A stretch of DNA of 64,000 nucleotides from Micromonospora peucetia (GTDB taxonomy: Bacteria > Actinomycetota > Actinomycetes > Mycobacteriales > Micromonosporaceae), in the NCBI RefSeq assembly GCF_900091625.1, contig NZ_FMIC01000002.1, positions 3,286,001 through 3,350,000 on the forward strand. Reading direction: 5' to 3'. Made by a program: the position numbers and the translations under genes. Of this stretch, positions 43,345 to 52,460 are shown piece by piece. The notes under the pieces were generated by a model. It saw only the letters and a program-made list of their open reading frames with translations, searched no databases and had not been told where the DNA came from. Numbering within the stretch: the stretch's first letter is position 1; the number at the start of each line of letters is the position of its first letter.

Positions 43345-43917
43345 ATGGCGCAAGTGCACGGTCCCCACGGACCAGAGACGAGTATGGCTGTCGAGCTCGA
43401 CGCGGTGGCCGATGCCCTGCTGACCGTCTGGGAGGCGGCGCGGGAGCGGACGACCAGCCGGGTCTCCGGCGCGCAGTTACGCGCGATCATGTTGGTCGAG
43501 CAGCACGACGGGATCAACCTCCGCCGCCTGGCCACCGGGCTCGACATGCTGCTCTCCTCCGCCAGCCGGCTCTGTGACCGCCTGGTGGCGGCGGGCATGC
43601 TGGAACGCGAGCCCGGCCGGTTCGACCGGCGGGAGATCTCGCTGCACCTCACCCCGGAGGCCCGCCGGCTCCTCGCCGAGTTGCGCGACGACCGGCGCCA
43701 GCAGCTCGCGGCGATCCTCGCCGACATGACCCCGCAGGGGCGGCAGGACCTGCTGCGGGGCATGCGGGAGTTCGACGAGGCGGCGCGTCACCGCAACGCG
43801 TCCGTGCAGTCCGTCGAGGCGACCGGCCCCTGGCCGGGTGTGCCGCTGGAGCACCCGGTCGGGCTGCCGACGCAGGAGCGGCCGGCGACCGGGCCGAGGG
43901 TGGCCAGGACGGCCTGA
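43345..43917 (+). CDS. MarR-family transcriptional regulator
   Basis: The protein (190 residues from 43345, 177 from a second ATG at 43384) has a MarR winged helix: INLRRLATGLDMLLSSASRLCDRLVAAGMLEREPGRFDRREISLHLTP contains the recognition helix and wing (shown by positions about 55-105). The C-terminal 40 residues are Pro-rich and probably disordered. It is divergent from the PP2C phosphatase with a 57-bp gap, so shared control is likely. Neither start has a strong ribosome site; the second is nearer a purine-rich stretch. Confidence 0.88.
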   Translation: MAQVHGPHGPETSMAVELDAVADALLTVWEAARERTTSRVSGAQLRAIMLVEQHDGINLRRLATGLDMLLSSASRLCDRLVAAGMLEREPGRFDRREISLHLTPEARRLLAELRDDRRQQLAAILADMTPQGRQDLLRGMREFDEAARHRNASVQSVEATGPWPGVPLEHPVGLPTQERPATGPRVARTA

Positions 43918-44002
43918 CCCCGGCGGAGGGGGCCACCCGGGCGAGGCGGAGTTCGGCCTCGGCGAACCGGGCGACGGCGAGCGTGCCCACCGGCCGGAGG
44001 GC

Positions 44003-45241
44003 TCAGCTCGGGCGGGCCAGCCAGCCGGCCGGGTGGGCGAGGATCCGGCGTACCACCGAGCCGGCCCCGCCGACGGCCGCGGCGGTGGCACCGAGCGTCG
44101 CCGGGCGGACGGTGACCGGTGACCAGGCCGCGGTGAGCACCCGCCGGGAGATCTCGGCGAGCACCGGCGGGCGCAGCCACGGCGCCAGCGGGGCATAGCC
44201 GCCGCCGAGCACCACGGTGTCCAGGTCCAGCAGGTTCACCACGCCGGCCACGGCGACGCCCAGGGCGGTCCCCGCCTCGGCCAGGGCCCGTCGCACGGCG
44301 GGGTCGCCGGCCTCGGCCAGTTCGGCCAGCCGGGTGGTCGCGGTGTCCGCCGGGAGGTCCGCGCCGGCCAGGCCGGCCGCCGCGAGGATCGCCTCCTGAC
44401 CGGCGTACGTCTCCAGGCAGCCCCGGCCGCCGCACCGGCAGGTCGGACCGTCGGGCCGGACCGGGAGGTGACCGATCTCACCGCTCCAGCCGCGCGTGCC
44501 CCGGAACAGGGAGCCGTCGAGCACGATCCCGGCGCCGACGCCGACCTCGCCGGAGACGTGCAGGAAGCTGGCCCGGCCGGCCGGCCCGGCGTGCAGCTCG
44601 CCCAGCGCGGCGAGGTTGGCCTCGTTGTCGACCACCAGCGGCGGGACGCCGTCGACGTGCGTGGTCAGCGGCGTCCCCTCGGCGAGCAGCGCAGGGACGG
44701 GCACGTTGCGCCAGCCGAGGTTCGGTGCGAGGCGGACCAGGCCGGCGGCGTCGACCAGGCCGGGCACCGCGAGGGCCGCACCGGCCAGGGTGAGCCCTTC
44801 GCGGGCGACGTCGGCGCGGGCGCGGGCGGCCAGGTCGGCCAGCCGGGCGAGCGCCTCGGCGGGGGAGACGGGCCGCAGGTCGGCGCGGTGCACGGTGTGG
44901 TGGCGGACCCGGCCGGCGAGGTCGACCACGCAGGCGGCCAGGTAGTCGACGTTGACCTCCAGGCCGAGCCCGGCCGGGCCGTCCGTGGCGAGCACCAGGC
45001 CCCGGGACGGCCGTCCCGCGCCGGCCCGTGGCGTCGGCTCCGCCTCGGCGACCAGCCGGCCGGCGAGCAGGTCCTCCACCACGGCCGAGACGGTGGCCCG
45101 GGTGAGGCCGGTGTCGGCGGCCAGCTCGGCCCGGGAGGGCGGTCGGTCGGCGGCGGCGATCCGGTCGAGCAGCAGAGCGAGGTTCCACTCGCGCAGGCTG
45201 CCCTGCCGCACCGCCCCGGGCGGGGCGTCGGGTCGGGTCAC
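44003..45241 (-). CDS. xylR: ROK-family xylose repressor
   Basis: The 412-residue protein has an N-terminal winged helix (about residues 20-75, RAELAADTGLTRATVSAVVEDL) and a ROK sugar-binding domain with the zinc motif CRCGGRGCLETY and GEIGHLPV. It is divergent from xylA, so it most likely represses the xylose genes until xylose binds. The GTG at 45241 was chosen because upstream codons are AT-rich promoter DNA. Spacing to the -10-like CAGTGT suggests a leaderless transcript. Confidence 0.9.
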   Translation of the reverse strand: MTRPDAPPGAVRQGSLREWNLALLLDRIAAADRPPSRAELAADTGLTRATVSAVVEDLLAGRLVAEAEPTPRAGAGRPSRGLVLATDGPAGLGLEVNVDYLAACVVDLAGRVRHHTVHRADLRPVSPAEALARLADLAARARADVAREGLTLAGAALAVPGLVDAAGLVRLAPNLGWRNVPVPALLAEGTPLTTHVDGVPPLVVDNEANLAALGELHAGPAGRASFLHVSGEVGVGAGIVLDGSLFRGTRGWSGEIGHLPVRPDGPTCRCGGRGCLETYAGQEAILAAAGLAGADLPADTATTRLAELAEAGDPAVRRALAEAGTALGVAVAGVVNLLDLDTVVLGGGYAPLAPWLRPPVLAEISRRVLTAAWSPVTVRPATLGATAAAVGGAGSVVRRILAHPAGWLARPS

Positions 45242-45244
45242 CCC

Positions 45245-45293
45245 TTGACACTGCCACAGGTCGATCAAATAATTCAATCACTGAACAAATAGC
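45245..45293. promoter_or_regulatory. Overlapping xylA and xylR promoters with AT-rich operator region
   Basis: For xylA a perfect -35 TTGACA (45245-45250) is followed after 17 bp by AATAAT (45268-45273). For xylR the opposite strand has TTGAAT (45277-45272), 18 bp, then CAGTGT (45253-45248). TTCA-ATCAC-TGAA at 45273-45285 is a small dyad at the expected xylA start and a candidate XylR site. This is one of the few AT-rich spots in the window. Confidence 0.7.
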
Positions 45294-45317
45294 GGACGAC
45301 ACCTCCGGAGGTCTGCC

Positions 45318-46505
45318 ATGGCACCCCGTCCCGCTCCCGCCGACAAGTTCTCCTTCGGCCTCTGGACGGTGGGCTGGCAGGCCCGCGACCCGTTCGGCGA
45401 CGCCACCCGGCCCGAGCTGGACCCGGTCGAGGCGGTGCACCGGCTCGCCGGGCTGGGGGCGTACGGGATCACGTTCCACGACGACGACCTGGTGCCCTTC
45501 GGCGCGGACGCCGCCACCCGCAACCGGCACGTGGCCCGCTTCCACAAGGCGCTCGACGAGACCGGCCTGGTGGTCCCGATGGTGACCACCAACCTCTTCA
45601 CCCACCCCGTCTTCAAGGACGGCGGTTTCACCAGCAACGACCGCGACGTCCGGCGGTACGCGCTGCGCAAGGTGCTGCGCAACGTCGACCTCGCCGCGGA
45701 ACTCGGTGCCCGCACCTTCGTCATGTGGGGCGGCCGGGAGGGCGCCGAGTACGACCTCGCCAAGGACGTCCGGGCCGCGCTGGACCGCTACCGGGAGGCC
45801 GTCGACCTGCTCTGTCAGTACGTCGTCGACTCCGGCTACGACCTGCGCTTCGCCATCGAGCCCAAGCCGAACGAGCCGCGCGGCGACATCCTGCTGCCCA
45901 CCGTCGGGCACGCCCTGGCCTTCATCTCCACCCTGGCCCGCCCCGAACTGGTCGGGCTCAACCCGGAGGTGGGTCACGAGCAGATGGCCGGCCTGAACTT
46001 CGCCCACGGCATCGCCCAGGCGCTCTGGCAGGGCAAGCTGTTCCACATCGACCTCAACGGGCAGCGCGGCGTCAAGTACGACCAGGACCTCGTATTCGGC
46101 CACGGCGACCTGCTGAACGCGTTTGCCCTGGTCGACCTGCTGGAGCACGGCGGCCCCGGCGGCGGGCCCGCCTACGACGGTCCCCGGCACTTCGACTACA
46201 AGCCCTCGCGCACCGAGGACATGACCGGCGTCTGGGCGTCGGCGGAGGCGAACATGCGCACCTACCTCCTGCTCAGGGAACGGGCGGCGGCGTTCCGCGC
46301 GGACCCGGAGGTCGCCGAGGCACTGGCCGCGAGCCGGGTCGCCGAGCTGGGCTCGCCGACGCTGGCGCCGGGGGAGGGCCACGCCGAGCTGCTCGCCGAC
46401 CGTTCCGCGTTCGAGGAGTTCGACGTCGACGGGGCCGCCGCGAAGGGCTTCGGTTTCGTCCGGCTCAACCAGCTCGCCGTCGAGCACCTGCTCGGCGCCC
46501 GCTGA
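45318..46505 (+). CDS. xylA: Xylose isomerase
   Basis: XylA converts D-xylose to D-xylulose. The 395-residue protein matches class I (Actinoplanes/Streptomyces-type) enzymes in length and motifs: [15 protein letters not shown], the catalytic His in [12 protein letters not shown], the metal-binding Glu in [12 protein letters not shown], and [21 protein letters not shown] precedes the ATG. It is followed 11 bp later by xylB and is divergent from xylR. Confidence 0.97.
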   Translation: MAPRPAPADKFSFGLWTVGWQARDPFGDATRPELDPVEAVHRLAGLGAYGITFHDDDLVPFGADAATRNRHVARFHKALDETGLVVPMVTTNLFTHPVFKDGGFTSNDRDVRRYALRKVLRNVDLAAELGARTFVMWGGREGAEYDLAKDVRAALDRYREAVDLLCQYVVDSGYDLRFAIEPKPNEPRGDILLPTVGHALAFISTLARPELVGLNPEVGHEQMAGLNFAHGIAQALWQGKLFHIDLNGQRGVKYDQDLVFGHGDLLNAFALVDLLEHGGPGGGPAYDGPRHFDYKPSRTEDMTGVWASAEANMRTYLLLRERAAAFRADPEVAEALAASRVAELGSPTLAPGEGHAELLADRSAFEEFDVDGAAAKGFGFVRLNQLAVEHLLGAR

Positions 46506-46516
46506 GGCCGCCGCCG

Positions 46517-47983
46517 ATGGCGATCGTCGCGGGGGTCGACTCCTCGACCCAGTCCTGCAAGGTCGTCGTCCGGGACGCGGAGACCGGCGCCCTGCTCCGG
46601 CAGGGCCGGGCGCCGCACCCGGACGGCACCGAGGTCGACCCGTCGGCGTGGTGGTCCGCGCTGGGTGCGGCGGTCGACGCCGCCGGCGGGCTGGCCGACG
46701 TGGCGGCGGTCTCCGTCGCCGGCCAGCAGCACGGCATGGTCTGCCTCGACGAGGCGGGCGGCGTGGTCCGGCCGGCGCTGCTGTGGAACGACACCCGCTC
46801 CGCCAGGGCCGCCGCCGAGCTGGTCGAGGAGGCCGGCGGCGGGGAGGCCGGCCGCCGGTTCTGGGCGGACGCGGTGGGTAGCGTGCCGGTGGCCAGCTTC
46901 ACCGTCACCAAGCTGCGCTGGCTGGCCCGGCACGAGCCGGAGTACGCGGCCCGGGTGGTGGCGGTCTGCCTGCCGCACGACTGGCTGACCTGGCGGCTGG
47001 CCGGCGCGCCCGGCCTGGCGGCGCTGCGCACCGATCGGGGCGACGCCAGCGGCACCGGCTACTGGTCCCCGGCCACCGGCGGCTACCGGCCCGACCTGTT
47101 GCAGCGGGCGTTCGGCCGGCGGCCACACGTGCCGACCGTGCTCGGGCCGGCGGAGCCGGCCGGCGCGGTGCGTCCCGCCGCGTTTCCCGGTGTCACCACG
47201 CGCCGCCCGCTGCCCGACGGGGCGCTGCTCGGCCCCGGCACGGGGGACAACGCCGCCGCCGCGCTCGGCGTCGGCGCGGGCCCCGGCGACGTGATCGTCT
47301 CGATCGGCACCTCCGGCACCGTGTTCAGCGTCGCCGACGCCCCGAGCGCCGACCCGGTCGGCACGGTCGCCGGTTTCGCCGACGCCACCGGCCGCTTCCT
47401 GCCCCTGGTCTGCACGCTCAACGCGGCCCGGGTGCTCGACGCGACCGCGTCGATGCTCCGGGTCGACTCCGACGAGCTGGCCGGGCTGGCGCTCTCCGCA
47501 CCGGCCGGCGCGGACGGGCTGGTCATGGTGCCCTATTTGGAGGGCGAACGGACGCCCGACCGGCCGTTGGCGTCCGGGGCCCTGCACGGGCTGACCCTGC
47601 GTACCTCGACGGCGGCCCACCTGGCGCGGGCCGCTGTCGAGGGGCTGCTCTGCGCCCTCGCCGACGGGCTCGACGCGCTCACCGCCCAGGGGGCCACGGC
47701 ACGCCGGGTGATCCTGGTCGGCGGCGGTGCCCGCTCGGCAGCCGTACGCCGGATCGCGCCGCAGGTCCTCGGGGTGCCGGTGGTCGTCCCGCCGCCCGGC
47801 GAGTACGTCGCCGACGGCGCCGCGTGCCAGGCCGCCTGGGTCGCCCTCGGCGGCGCGGCGCCCCCCACCTGGTCGGTCCGCGGCACCGAGGAGTACGCCG
47901 CCGCCCCCGTCCCCGCCATCCGCGAGCGGTACGCCGCAGCCCGCGAGCACTTCCTCGACCGGGTCGATGCCGTGGCGGGGTAA
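46517..47983 (+). CDS. xylB: Xylulokinase
   Basis: XylB phosphorylates D-xylulose to xylulose 5-phosphate for the pentose phosphate pathway. The 488-residue FGGY-family protein has [12 protein letters not shown] at the N-terminus, [10 protein letters not shown], the catalytic Asp in [23 protein letters not shown] and the ATP loop [14 protein letters not shown]. The ATG at 46517 uses a GAGG that overlaps the xylA stop, so the two genes are coupled. No xylose transporter is adjacent. Confidence 0.95.
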   Translation: MAIVAGVDSSTQSCKVVVRDAETGALLRQGRAPHPDGTEVDPSAWWSALGAAVDAAGGLADVAAVSVAGQQHGMVCLDEAGGVVRPALLWNDTRSARAAAELVEEAGGGEAGRRFWADAVGSVPVASFTVTKLRWLARHEPEYAARVVAVCLPHDWLTWRLAGAPGLAALRTDRGDASGTGYWSPATGGYRPDLLQRAFGRRPHVPTVLGPAEPAGAVRPAAFPGVTTRRPLPDGALLGPGTGDNAAAALGVGAGPGDVIVSIGTSGTVFSVADAPSADPVGTVAGFADATGRFLPLVCTLNAARVLDATASMLRVDSDELAGLALSAPAGADGLVMVPYLEGERTPDRPLASGALHGLTLRTSTAAHLARAAVEGLLCALADGLDALTAQGATARRVILVGGGARSAAVRRIAPQVLGVPVVVPPPGEYVADGAACQAAWVALGGAAPPTWSVRGTEEYAAAPVPAIRERYAAAREHFLDRVDAVAG

Positions 47984-48023
47984 AGGACTGTACGGGCGCG
48001 TCCCGGCTCGCGATCATCGACGG

Positions 48024-49124
48024 ATGCGAACCACCCCCGCAGCAACGGACGAGGCGCCCGGAATCCCCTCGGTGCTCCAGTACGACGACGCGGACACCCC
48101 CTGCGACGTCATCGACGCGTTGGTCCTGGCGGACTTCGTCACCGGCCGGCATCCGTGGTCGCACACGGCCCGGCTCTCCCGGGTGCGCCCCGACGCGCCG
48201 CTGACCGCCCCCGACGGCCGGGTGCTGCGTACGGCGGTGGAGAACCGGCAACGGTCCCGACTGTTGGCCGGCAACGGCTGGACGGCCCGGGTGGTCACCT
48301 GGAAGGGGCGGGGCGCCGAGGTGACGGTCACGGCGGTGTCCGAGGAGGTCGGCCGGGCGGCCCTCGACCAGATCGTCGACGGCGCCGCCGAACCGGACGA
48401 CCCGGGCGCCGGCCGGATCGGTTTCTGGCACCACAACCCTCGCCGGGGCAGTCAGCGGGACGTGCGTTCCATCGCCGCACCCGAGTGGGCGCAGATCCGG
48501 CCGAACTACGCGGCGTCGGCGCGCACCGCGCTCGACGGGCTGATGGCGATCACCCCGGAGCAACTCGCCGGCCGGCTGGTGCTGCTGCACGGGGCACCCG
48601 GGACGGGAAAGACCACCGCGCTGCGCGCCCTCGCCCGCCAGTGGCGCGACTGGTGCCAGGTCGACGCCGTGCTCGACCCCGACGTGCTCTTCGCGGACCC
48701 GGCGTACCTGTCCGAGGTGGCGGTCGGGGACGAGGACGGCGAGCAGGGGACCGGCCGCCGGTGGCGGCTGCTCATCCTGGAGGACTGCGACGAGCTGATC
48801 CGGGGCGAGGCGAAACAGGCTACCGGCCAGGCCCTGTCCCGGCTGCTCAACCTCACCGACGGGCTGCTCGGCCAGGGGCGGGACGTGCTCGTCGCGATCA
48901 CCACGAACGAGGACCTGTCCCGCCTGCACCCGGCGGTGGTCCGCCCTGGGCGTTGCCTGGCCCGGATCGAGGTGGGCCCGCTGCCGTACGAGGAGGCGAC
49001 CGGCTGGCTGGGGGCGTCGGCGGAGGTGCCGCCCCAGGGCGCCACCCTCGCCGAGCTGTATGCGCTGCGGGCGGGCACACCGGTCGCGCCCGCCGTCCCG
49101 CCCGCGATCGGCGGCTATCTCTGA
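48024..49124 (+). CDS. AAA-family ATPase, DUF5925-like
   Basis: The 366-residue protein has an unassigned N-terminal domain (about residues 10-165, resembling DUF5925) and an AAA ATPase core: Walker A LLHGAPGTGKTTALRAL (near residue 190), Walker B RWRLLILEDCDEL, sensor 1 VAITTNED and the arginine-finger region HPAVVRPGRCLARIE. It lacks a protease or membrane domain. The start is the ATG at 48024, 40 bases after xylB. The role is unknown; AAA proteins of this type remodel other proteins. Confidence 0.88.
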   Translation: MRTTPAATDEAPGIPSVLQYDDADTPCDVIDALVLADFVTGRHPWSHTARLSRVRPDAPLTAPDGRVLRTAVENRQRSRLLAGNGWTARVVTWKGRGAEVTVTAVSEEVGRAALDQIVDGAAEPDDPGAGRIGFWHHNPRRGSQRDVRSIAAPEWAQIRPNYAASARTALDGLMAITPEQLAGRLVLLHGAPGTGKTTALRALARQWRDWCQVDAVLDPDVLFADPAYLSEVAVGDEDGEQGTGRRWRLLILEDCDELIRGEAKQATGQALSRLLNLTDGLLGQGRDVLVAITTNEDLSRLHPAVVRPGRCLARIEVGPLPYEEATGWLGASAEVPPQGATLAELYALRAGTPVAPAVPPAIGGYL

Positions 49125-49157
49125 GTGGCCCGGCGGTGGCCCGGCGGTGGCCCGGCG
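49125..49157. repeat. 11-bp tandem repeat, three copies
   Basis: GTGGCCCGGCG is repeated three times directly after the AAA gene's stop codon, then decays. It may be slippage-prone; no function is evident. Confidence 0.6.
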
Positions 49158-49232
49158 GTGGGCCCTGCCGCCCGCGTCGACGAACCGCGCGTCGTCACCC
49201 GCTCGTGACCTGATCCTGGTTGGCTGCCGCAC

Positions 49233-50657
49233 ATGACCTTGACCAGGGGCGGGCCGGCGCGGGCCCGGGGCGGGACGCCCGCGCACCGGTTCTACAGCGT
49301 CGTGGTCTTCGTGCTGCTCGCCTCGCTGGACAACGTGGCAATCGGTCTGGTGCCCCCGCTGTACGGGCCGATCTCCGACGCCTTCGACGTGCCGCAGCGG
49401 CTGCTCGGCCTGGTCACCGCCGCGAGCTTCCTGGCCAGCGCGGTGGCCGCGGTCGGCTGGGCGTACGTCGGTGATCGCACGAACCGTAAGCCGCTGCTGA
49501 TGGTCGGCACCCTGATCTGGGCGCTCGGTACGGGCGGCAGCGCGATGGCGGTGAACTATCCCGCCTTCCTGGCCGCGCAGATCCTGGCGGCGGTCGGGTT
49601 GGGCGCGGTCGGGTCCGTCGGGTTCTCGGTCGTCACCGACCTGATCTCGCCCCGCCGCCGGGGGCTGGTGATGAGCTTCTGGGGGCTGTCCCAGGGCATC
49701 GGCACGCTGGCCGGCACGCTGGTCGGCGGGCTGCTCGGGGCCGCCGACTGGCGGCGACCGTTCCTGCTGCTGACCGTGGTCGGCCTCGCGGCGACCGCCG
49801 CCTACCTGTTCACCTACGACATCCGTCGCGGGCAGAGCGAGCCGGAGCTGGCCGCCGCGCTCGCCACCGGGGCCGAGTACGACTACCGGATCAGCCGGGC
49901 GGACCTGCCGAGGATTCTGGGTCGGCGGACGAACCGCTGGCTGATCCTCCAGGGCCTCACCGCCCAGGCGGCCTTCGGGTCGCTGGTCTGGCTGCCGGTG
50001 CTCTTCGCCGAGCGGGCCGAGGACCAGGGCTACTCGGCTGCCACCGCCGTGATCGTGGGCAGTGTCTTCGCCACCCTGTTCCAGCTCGGTGGGGTGCTCT
50101 CCATCGTGGGCGGGCTGGTCGGCGACGCGCTGCAACGGCGTACGCCCCGGGGCCGGGCGCTGGTCGCGGCGGTCGGCATCCTCGCGGCACTGCCGTTCTA
50201 CCTGGTGCTCTTCTTCGTGCCGGTACGCATCGATGTGCCGGACGGCGCCGGCGCCGGGGCGGTGGTCCGGGCGGTGCTGGCCAGCGTGGTCACCGAGCCG
50301 ACGGTCGGGCTGAGCCTGCTCACCGCCGTGGTGGCGCTGGCACTCACCTCGGCCAACTCGCCGAACTGGTTCGCCCTGATCGCCGACGTCAACCCGCCTG
50401 AGCACCGGGGCACCGTCTACAGCCTGGGCAACCTGGTCAACGGGGTCGGCCGGGCGGCCGGCAACGGGCTGGTCGGGGTGGCCTTCCACGGCCTGCGGGC
50501 GGCCTTCCCGCCACCGTTGAACTACGCCGTCGGGCTGGCGGCCTTCCAGCTCTTCTTCATCCCGACGGGCATCATGTACTGGCTGGCCTCGCGAACCTCG
50601 CCGGACGACATATCCAACGTCCACGAACTACTGCACAACCGCGCCGAGCGGCTGTGA
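49233..50657 (+). CDS. Major facilitator superfamily transporter
   Basis: The 474-residue protein has about 12 membrane helices. MFS landmarks are the loop 2-3 motif GDRTNRKPLL, ISPRRRGLVMSFWGLSQGIGTL, and ADVNPPEHRGTVYSLGNLVNGVGRAAGN in the second half. The general look is of spinster/sugar-phosphate-like exporters. Substrate is unknown. It converges on the alpha-glucosidase operon, from which a strong hairpin separates it. Confidence 0.92.
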   Translation: MTLTRGGPARARGGTPAHRFYSVVVFVLLASLDNVAIGLVPPLYGPISDAFDVPQRLLGLVTAASFLASAVAAVGWAYVGDRTNRKPLLMVGTLIWALGTGGSAMAVNYPAFLAAQILAAVGLGAVGSVGFSVVTDLISPRRRGLVMSFWGLSQGIGTLAGTLVGGLLGAADWRRPFLLLTVVGLAATAAYLFTYDIRRGQSEPELAAALATGAEYDYRISRADLPRILGRRTNRWLILQGLTAQAAFGSLVWLPVLFAERAEDQGYSAATAVIVGSVFATLFQLGGVLSIVGGLVGDALQRRTPRGRALVAAVGILAALPFYLVLFFVPVRIDVPDGAGAGAVVRAVLASVVTEPTVGLSLLTAVVALALTSANSPNWFALIADVNPPEHRGTVYSLGNLVNGVGRAAGNGLVGVAFHGLRAAFPPPLNYAVGLAAFQLFFIPTGIMYWLASRTSPDDISNVHELLHNRAERL

Positions 50658-50660
50658 GGA

Positions 50661-50703
50661 AGGGCCCCTCGTCGACGCCCGCCATGCGTCAACGAGGGGC
50701 CCT
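50661..50703. terminator. Bidirectional terminator between MFS gene and aglA
   Basis: AGGGCCCCTCGT (50661-50672) pairs perfectly with 50692-50703, and GACGC/GCGTC extends the stem inside. It lies three bases after the MFS stop and 19 from the convergent aglA stop. Confidence 0.85.
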
Positions 50704-50722
50704 GCCTTACACAGCTACGGCG

Positions 50723-52399
50723 TCAGGCCGAGCGGATCCAGACCGTCACGTCGGTGGGGACGGCGCCGTCGGCGTCCAGGGGGGCGCTGGCATGCACCAG
50801 TTCGGCGCCGGTGGGCACCGGCACGGCGGCGTCGCCGAAGTTGGTCAGCACGGTCAGCGCGCCGTTGCGGAACGAGAGCACCTCGTCGCCGGAGGCGAGC
50901 CACTCCAGCGGGCCCTCGCCGAGGCGGTGCTCGCGGCGCAGCCGCAGCGCCGTCCGGTACAGCTCGTACGTCGAGCCGGGCGTGTCCCGCTGCCGGTCCA
51001 GGGCGTACTCCGCCCAGAGCGACGGCTGCGGCAGCCAGCTCGCGTCGGTCGGCCCGAAGCCGTACGACGGGGCGTCGGCCTCCCACGGGATCGGCACCCG
51101 GCAGCCGTCCCGACCCCGCTCGGTGTGTCCGCTACGCGCCCAGGTCGGGTCCTGCCGGGACTCGTCGGGCATCGTGGTGTGCTCCGGCAGACCCAGTTCC
51201 TCGCCCTGGTAGAGGTAGGCCGAGCCGGGCAGGGCGAGCATCAGCAGGGTGGCCGCCCGGGCCCGGCGCAGGCCGAGTGCGGCGTCCGGCTGCGGGTCGC
51301 CGATGCCGATGCCGTTGGGCCGCTTGCCGCCGATCGGCAGCCCCAACCGGGAGGCGTGCCGGACCACGTCGTGGTTGGACAGCACCCAGGTGGTCGGTGC
51401 GCCGACGGCGTCGGTGGCCTCCAGCGAGCGGGTGATCACGGCGTACTGGGCCGGCGCGGTCCAGGCGGCGAGCAGGTACTCGAAGTTGAACGCCTGGTGC
51501 ATCTCGTCCGGGCGGACGTACCGGGCCAGCCGCTCGGCCGGCTCGACCCACGCCTCGGCGACCAGGATCCGCTCGCCCGGGTAGCCGTCCAGCACCCGCC
51601 GCCAGTCCCGGTAGATCTCGTGCACGCCCTCCTGGTCCCACATCGGCGGGCGCGGCTTGTCGATTTCCGGGCCGGAGAGGATCTCCTGCGGCTCCTGCCA
51701 GTCGGCCAGGTCGGTCTGCTTGATCAGGCCGTGTGCCACGTCAACGCGGTAGCCGTCGACGCCGCGGTCCAGCCAGAATCGCAGCACCTCCAGGAACTCC
51801 TCCCGCACCTGCGGGTTGTCCCAGTTGAGGTCGGGCTGGCCGGAGTCGAACAGGTGCAGGTACCACTGGCCGGGGTGGCCGTCGGTCTCGGTGACCCGGG
51901 TCCAGGCCGGCCCGCCGAAGACGCTCGTCCAGTCGTTCGGGGGCTGCGCGCCGTCGGGGCCCGACCCGTCGCGGAAGACGTAGCGGTCGCGCTCCGGGCT
52001 GCCCGGCGCGGCGGCGAGCGCCGCGGCGAACCACTGATGCGCCGACGACGTGTGGTTGGGCACCAGGTCCACGATGACCCGCAGCCCGCGCGAGTGCGCC
52101 TCGGTGATCAGCCGGTCGGCGTCGGCGAGCGTGCCGAAGAGCGGGTCCACGTCCCGGTAGTCCGCCACGTCGTACCCGGCGTCGGCCTGCGGCGACGGGT
52201 AGAACGGCGACAGCCAGAGTGCGTCCACGCCCAGTTCGACGAGGTGGTCCAGGCGGGCGGTGATGCCGGGGAGGTCACCGACCCCGTCGCCGTCGGAGTC
52301 GGCGAATGAGCGCGGGTAGACCTGGTAGATGGTGGCCCTGGTCCACCAGCCGGTGGCCGGGTCGGCGGGCGTGTCCTGGTGCGTCGGGTTGCTGTTCAG
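50723..52399 (-). CDS. aglA: GH13 alpha-glucosidase (probable CTG start)
   Basis: The 558-residue enzyme splits alpha-glucosides such as maltose, sucrose isomers or isomaltose in the cytosol. GH13 motifs are in order: TIYQVYPRSFADSDGDGVGD (residues 23-42), DLVPNHTS, the nucleophile in GYRVDVAHG, the acid Glu in LVAEAWVEP and VLSNHDV. The conserved N-terminus reaches CTG at 52399 with GGGAG six bases upstream, and no ATG, GTG or TTG occurs in frame between the previous in-frame stop and that point. The next usual codon, GTG at 52228, would delete 57 conserved residues. It closes the alpha-glucoside operon. Confidence 0.88.
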   Translation of the reverse strand: MNSNPTHQDTPADPATGWWTRATIYQVYPRSFADSDGDGVGDLPGITARLDHLVELGVDALWLSPFYPSPQADAGYDVADYRDVDPLFGTLADADRLITEAHSRGLRVIVDLVPNHTSSAHQWFAAALAAAPGSPERDRYVFRDGSGPDGAQPPNDWTSVFGGPAWTRVTETDGHPGQWYLHLFDSGQPDLNWDNPQVREEFLEVLRFWLDRGVDGYRVDVAHGLIKQTDLADWQEPQEILSGPEIDKPRPPMWDQEGVHEIYRDWRRVLDGYPGERILVAEAWVEPAERLARYVRPDEMHQAFNFEYLLAAWTAPAQYAVITRSLEATDAVGAPTTWVLSNHDVVRHASRLGLPIGGKRPNGIGIGDPQPDAALGLRRARAATLLMLALPGSAYLYQGEELGLPEHTTMPDESRQDPTWARSGHTERGRDGCRVPIPWEADAPSYGFGPTDASWLPQPSLWAEYALDRQRDTPGSTYELYRTALRLRREHRLGEGPLEWLASGDEVLSFRNGALTVLTNFGDAAVPVPTGAELVHASAPLDADGAVPTDVTVWIRSA

Positions 52400-52460
52400 G
52401 GCCTTCTCCCGTGTGTAGAACCGGACGGTCGGATGCTGCCGGGGACGTCGGCGGTCCCCG

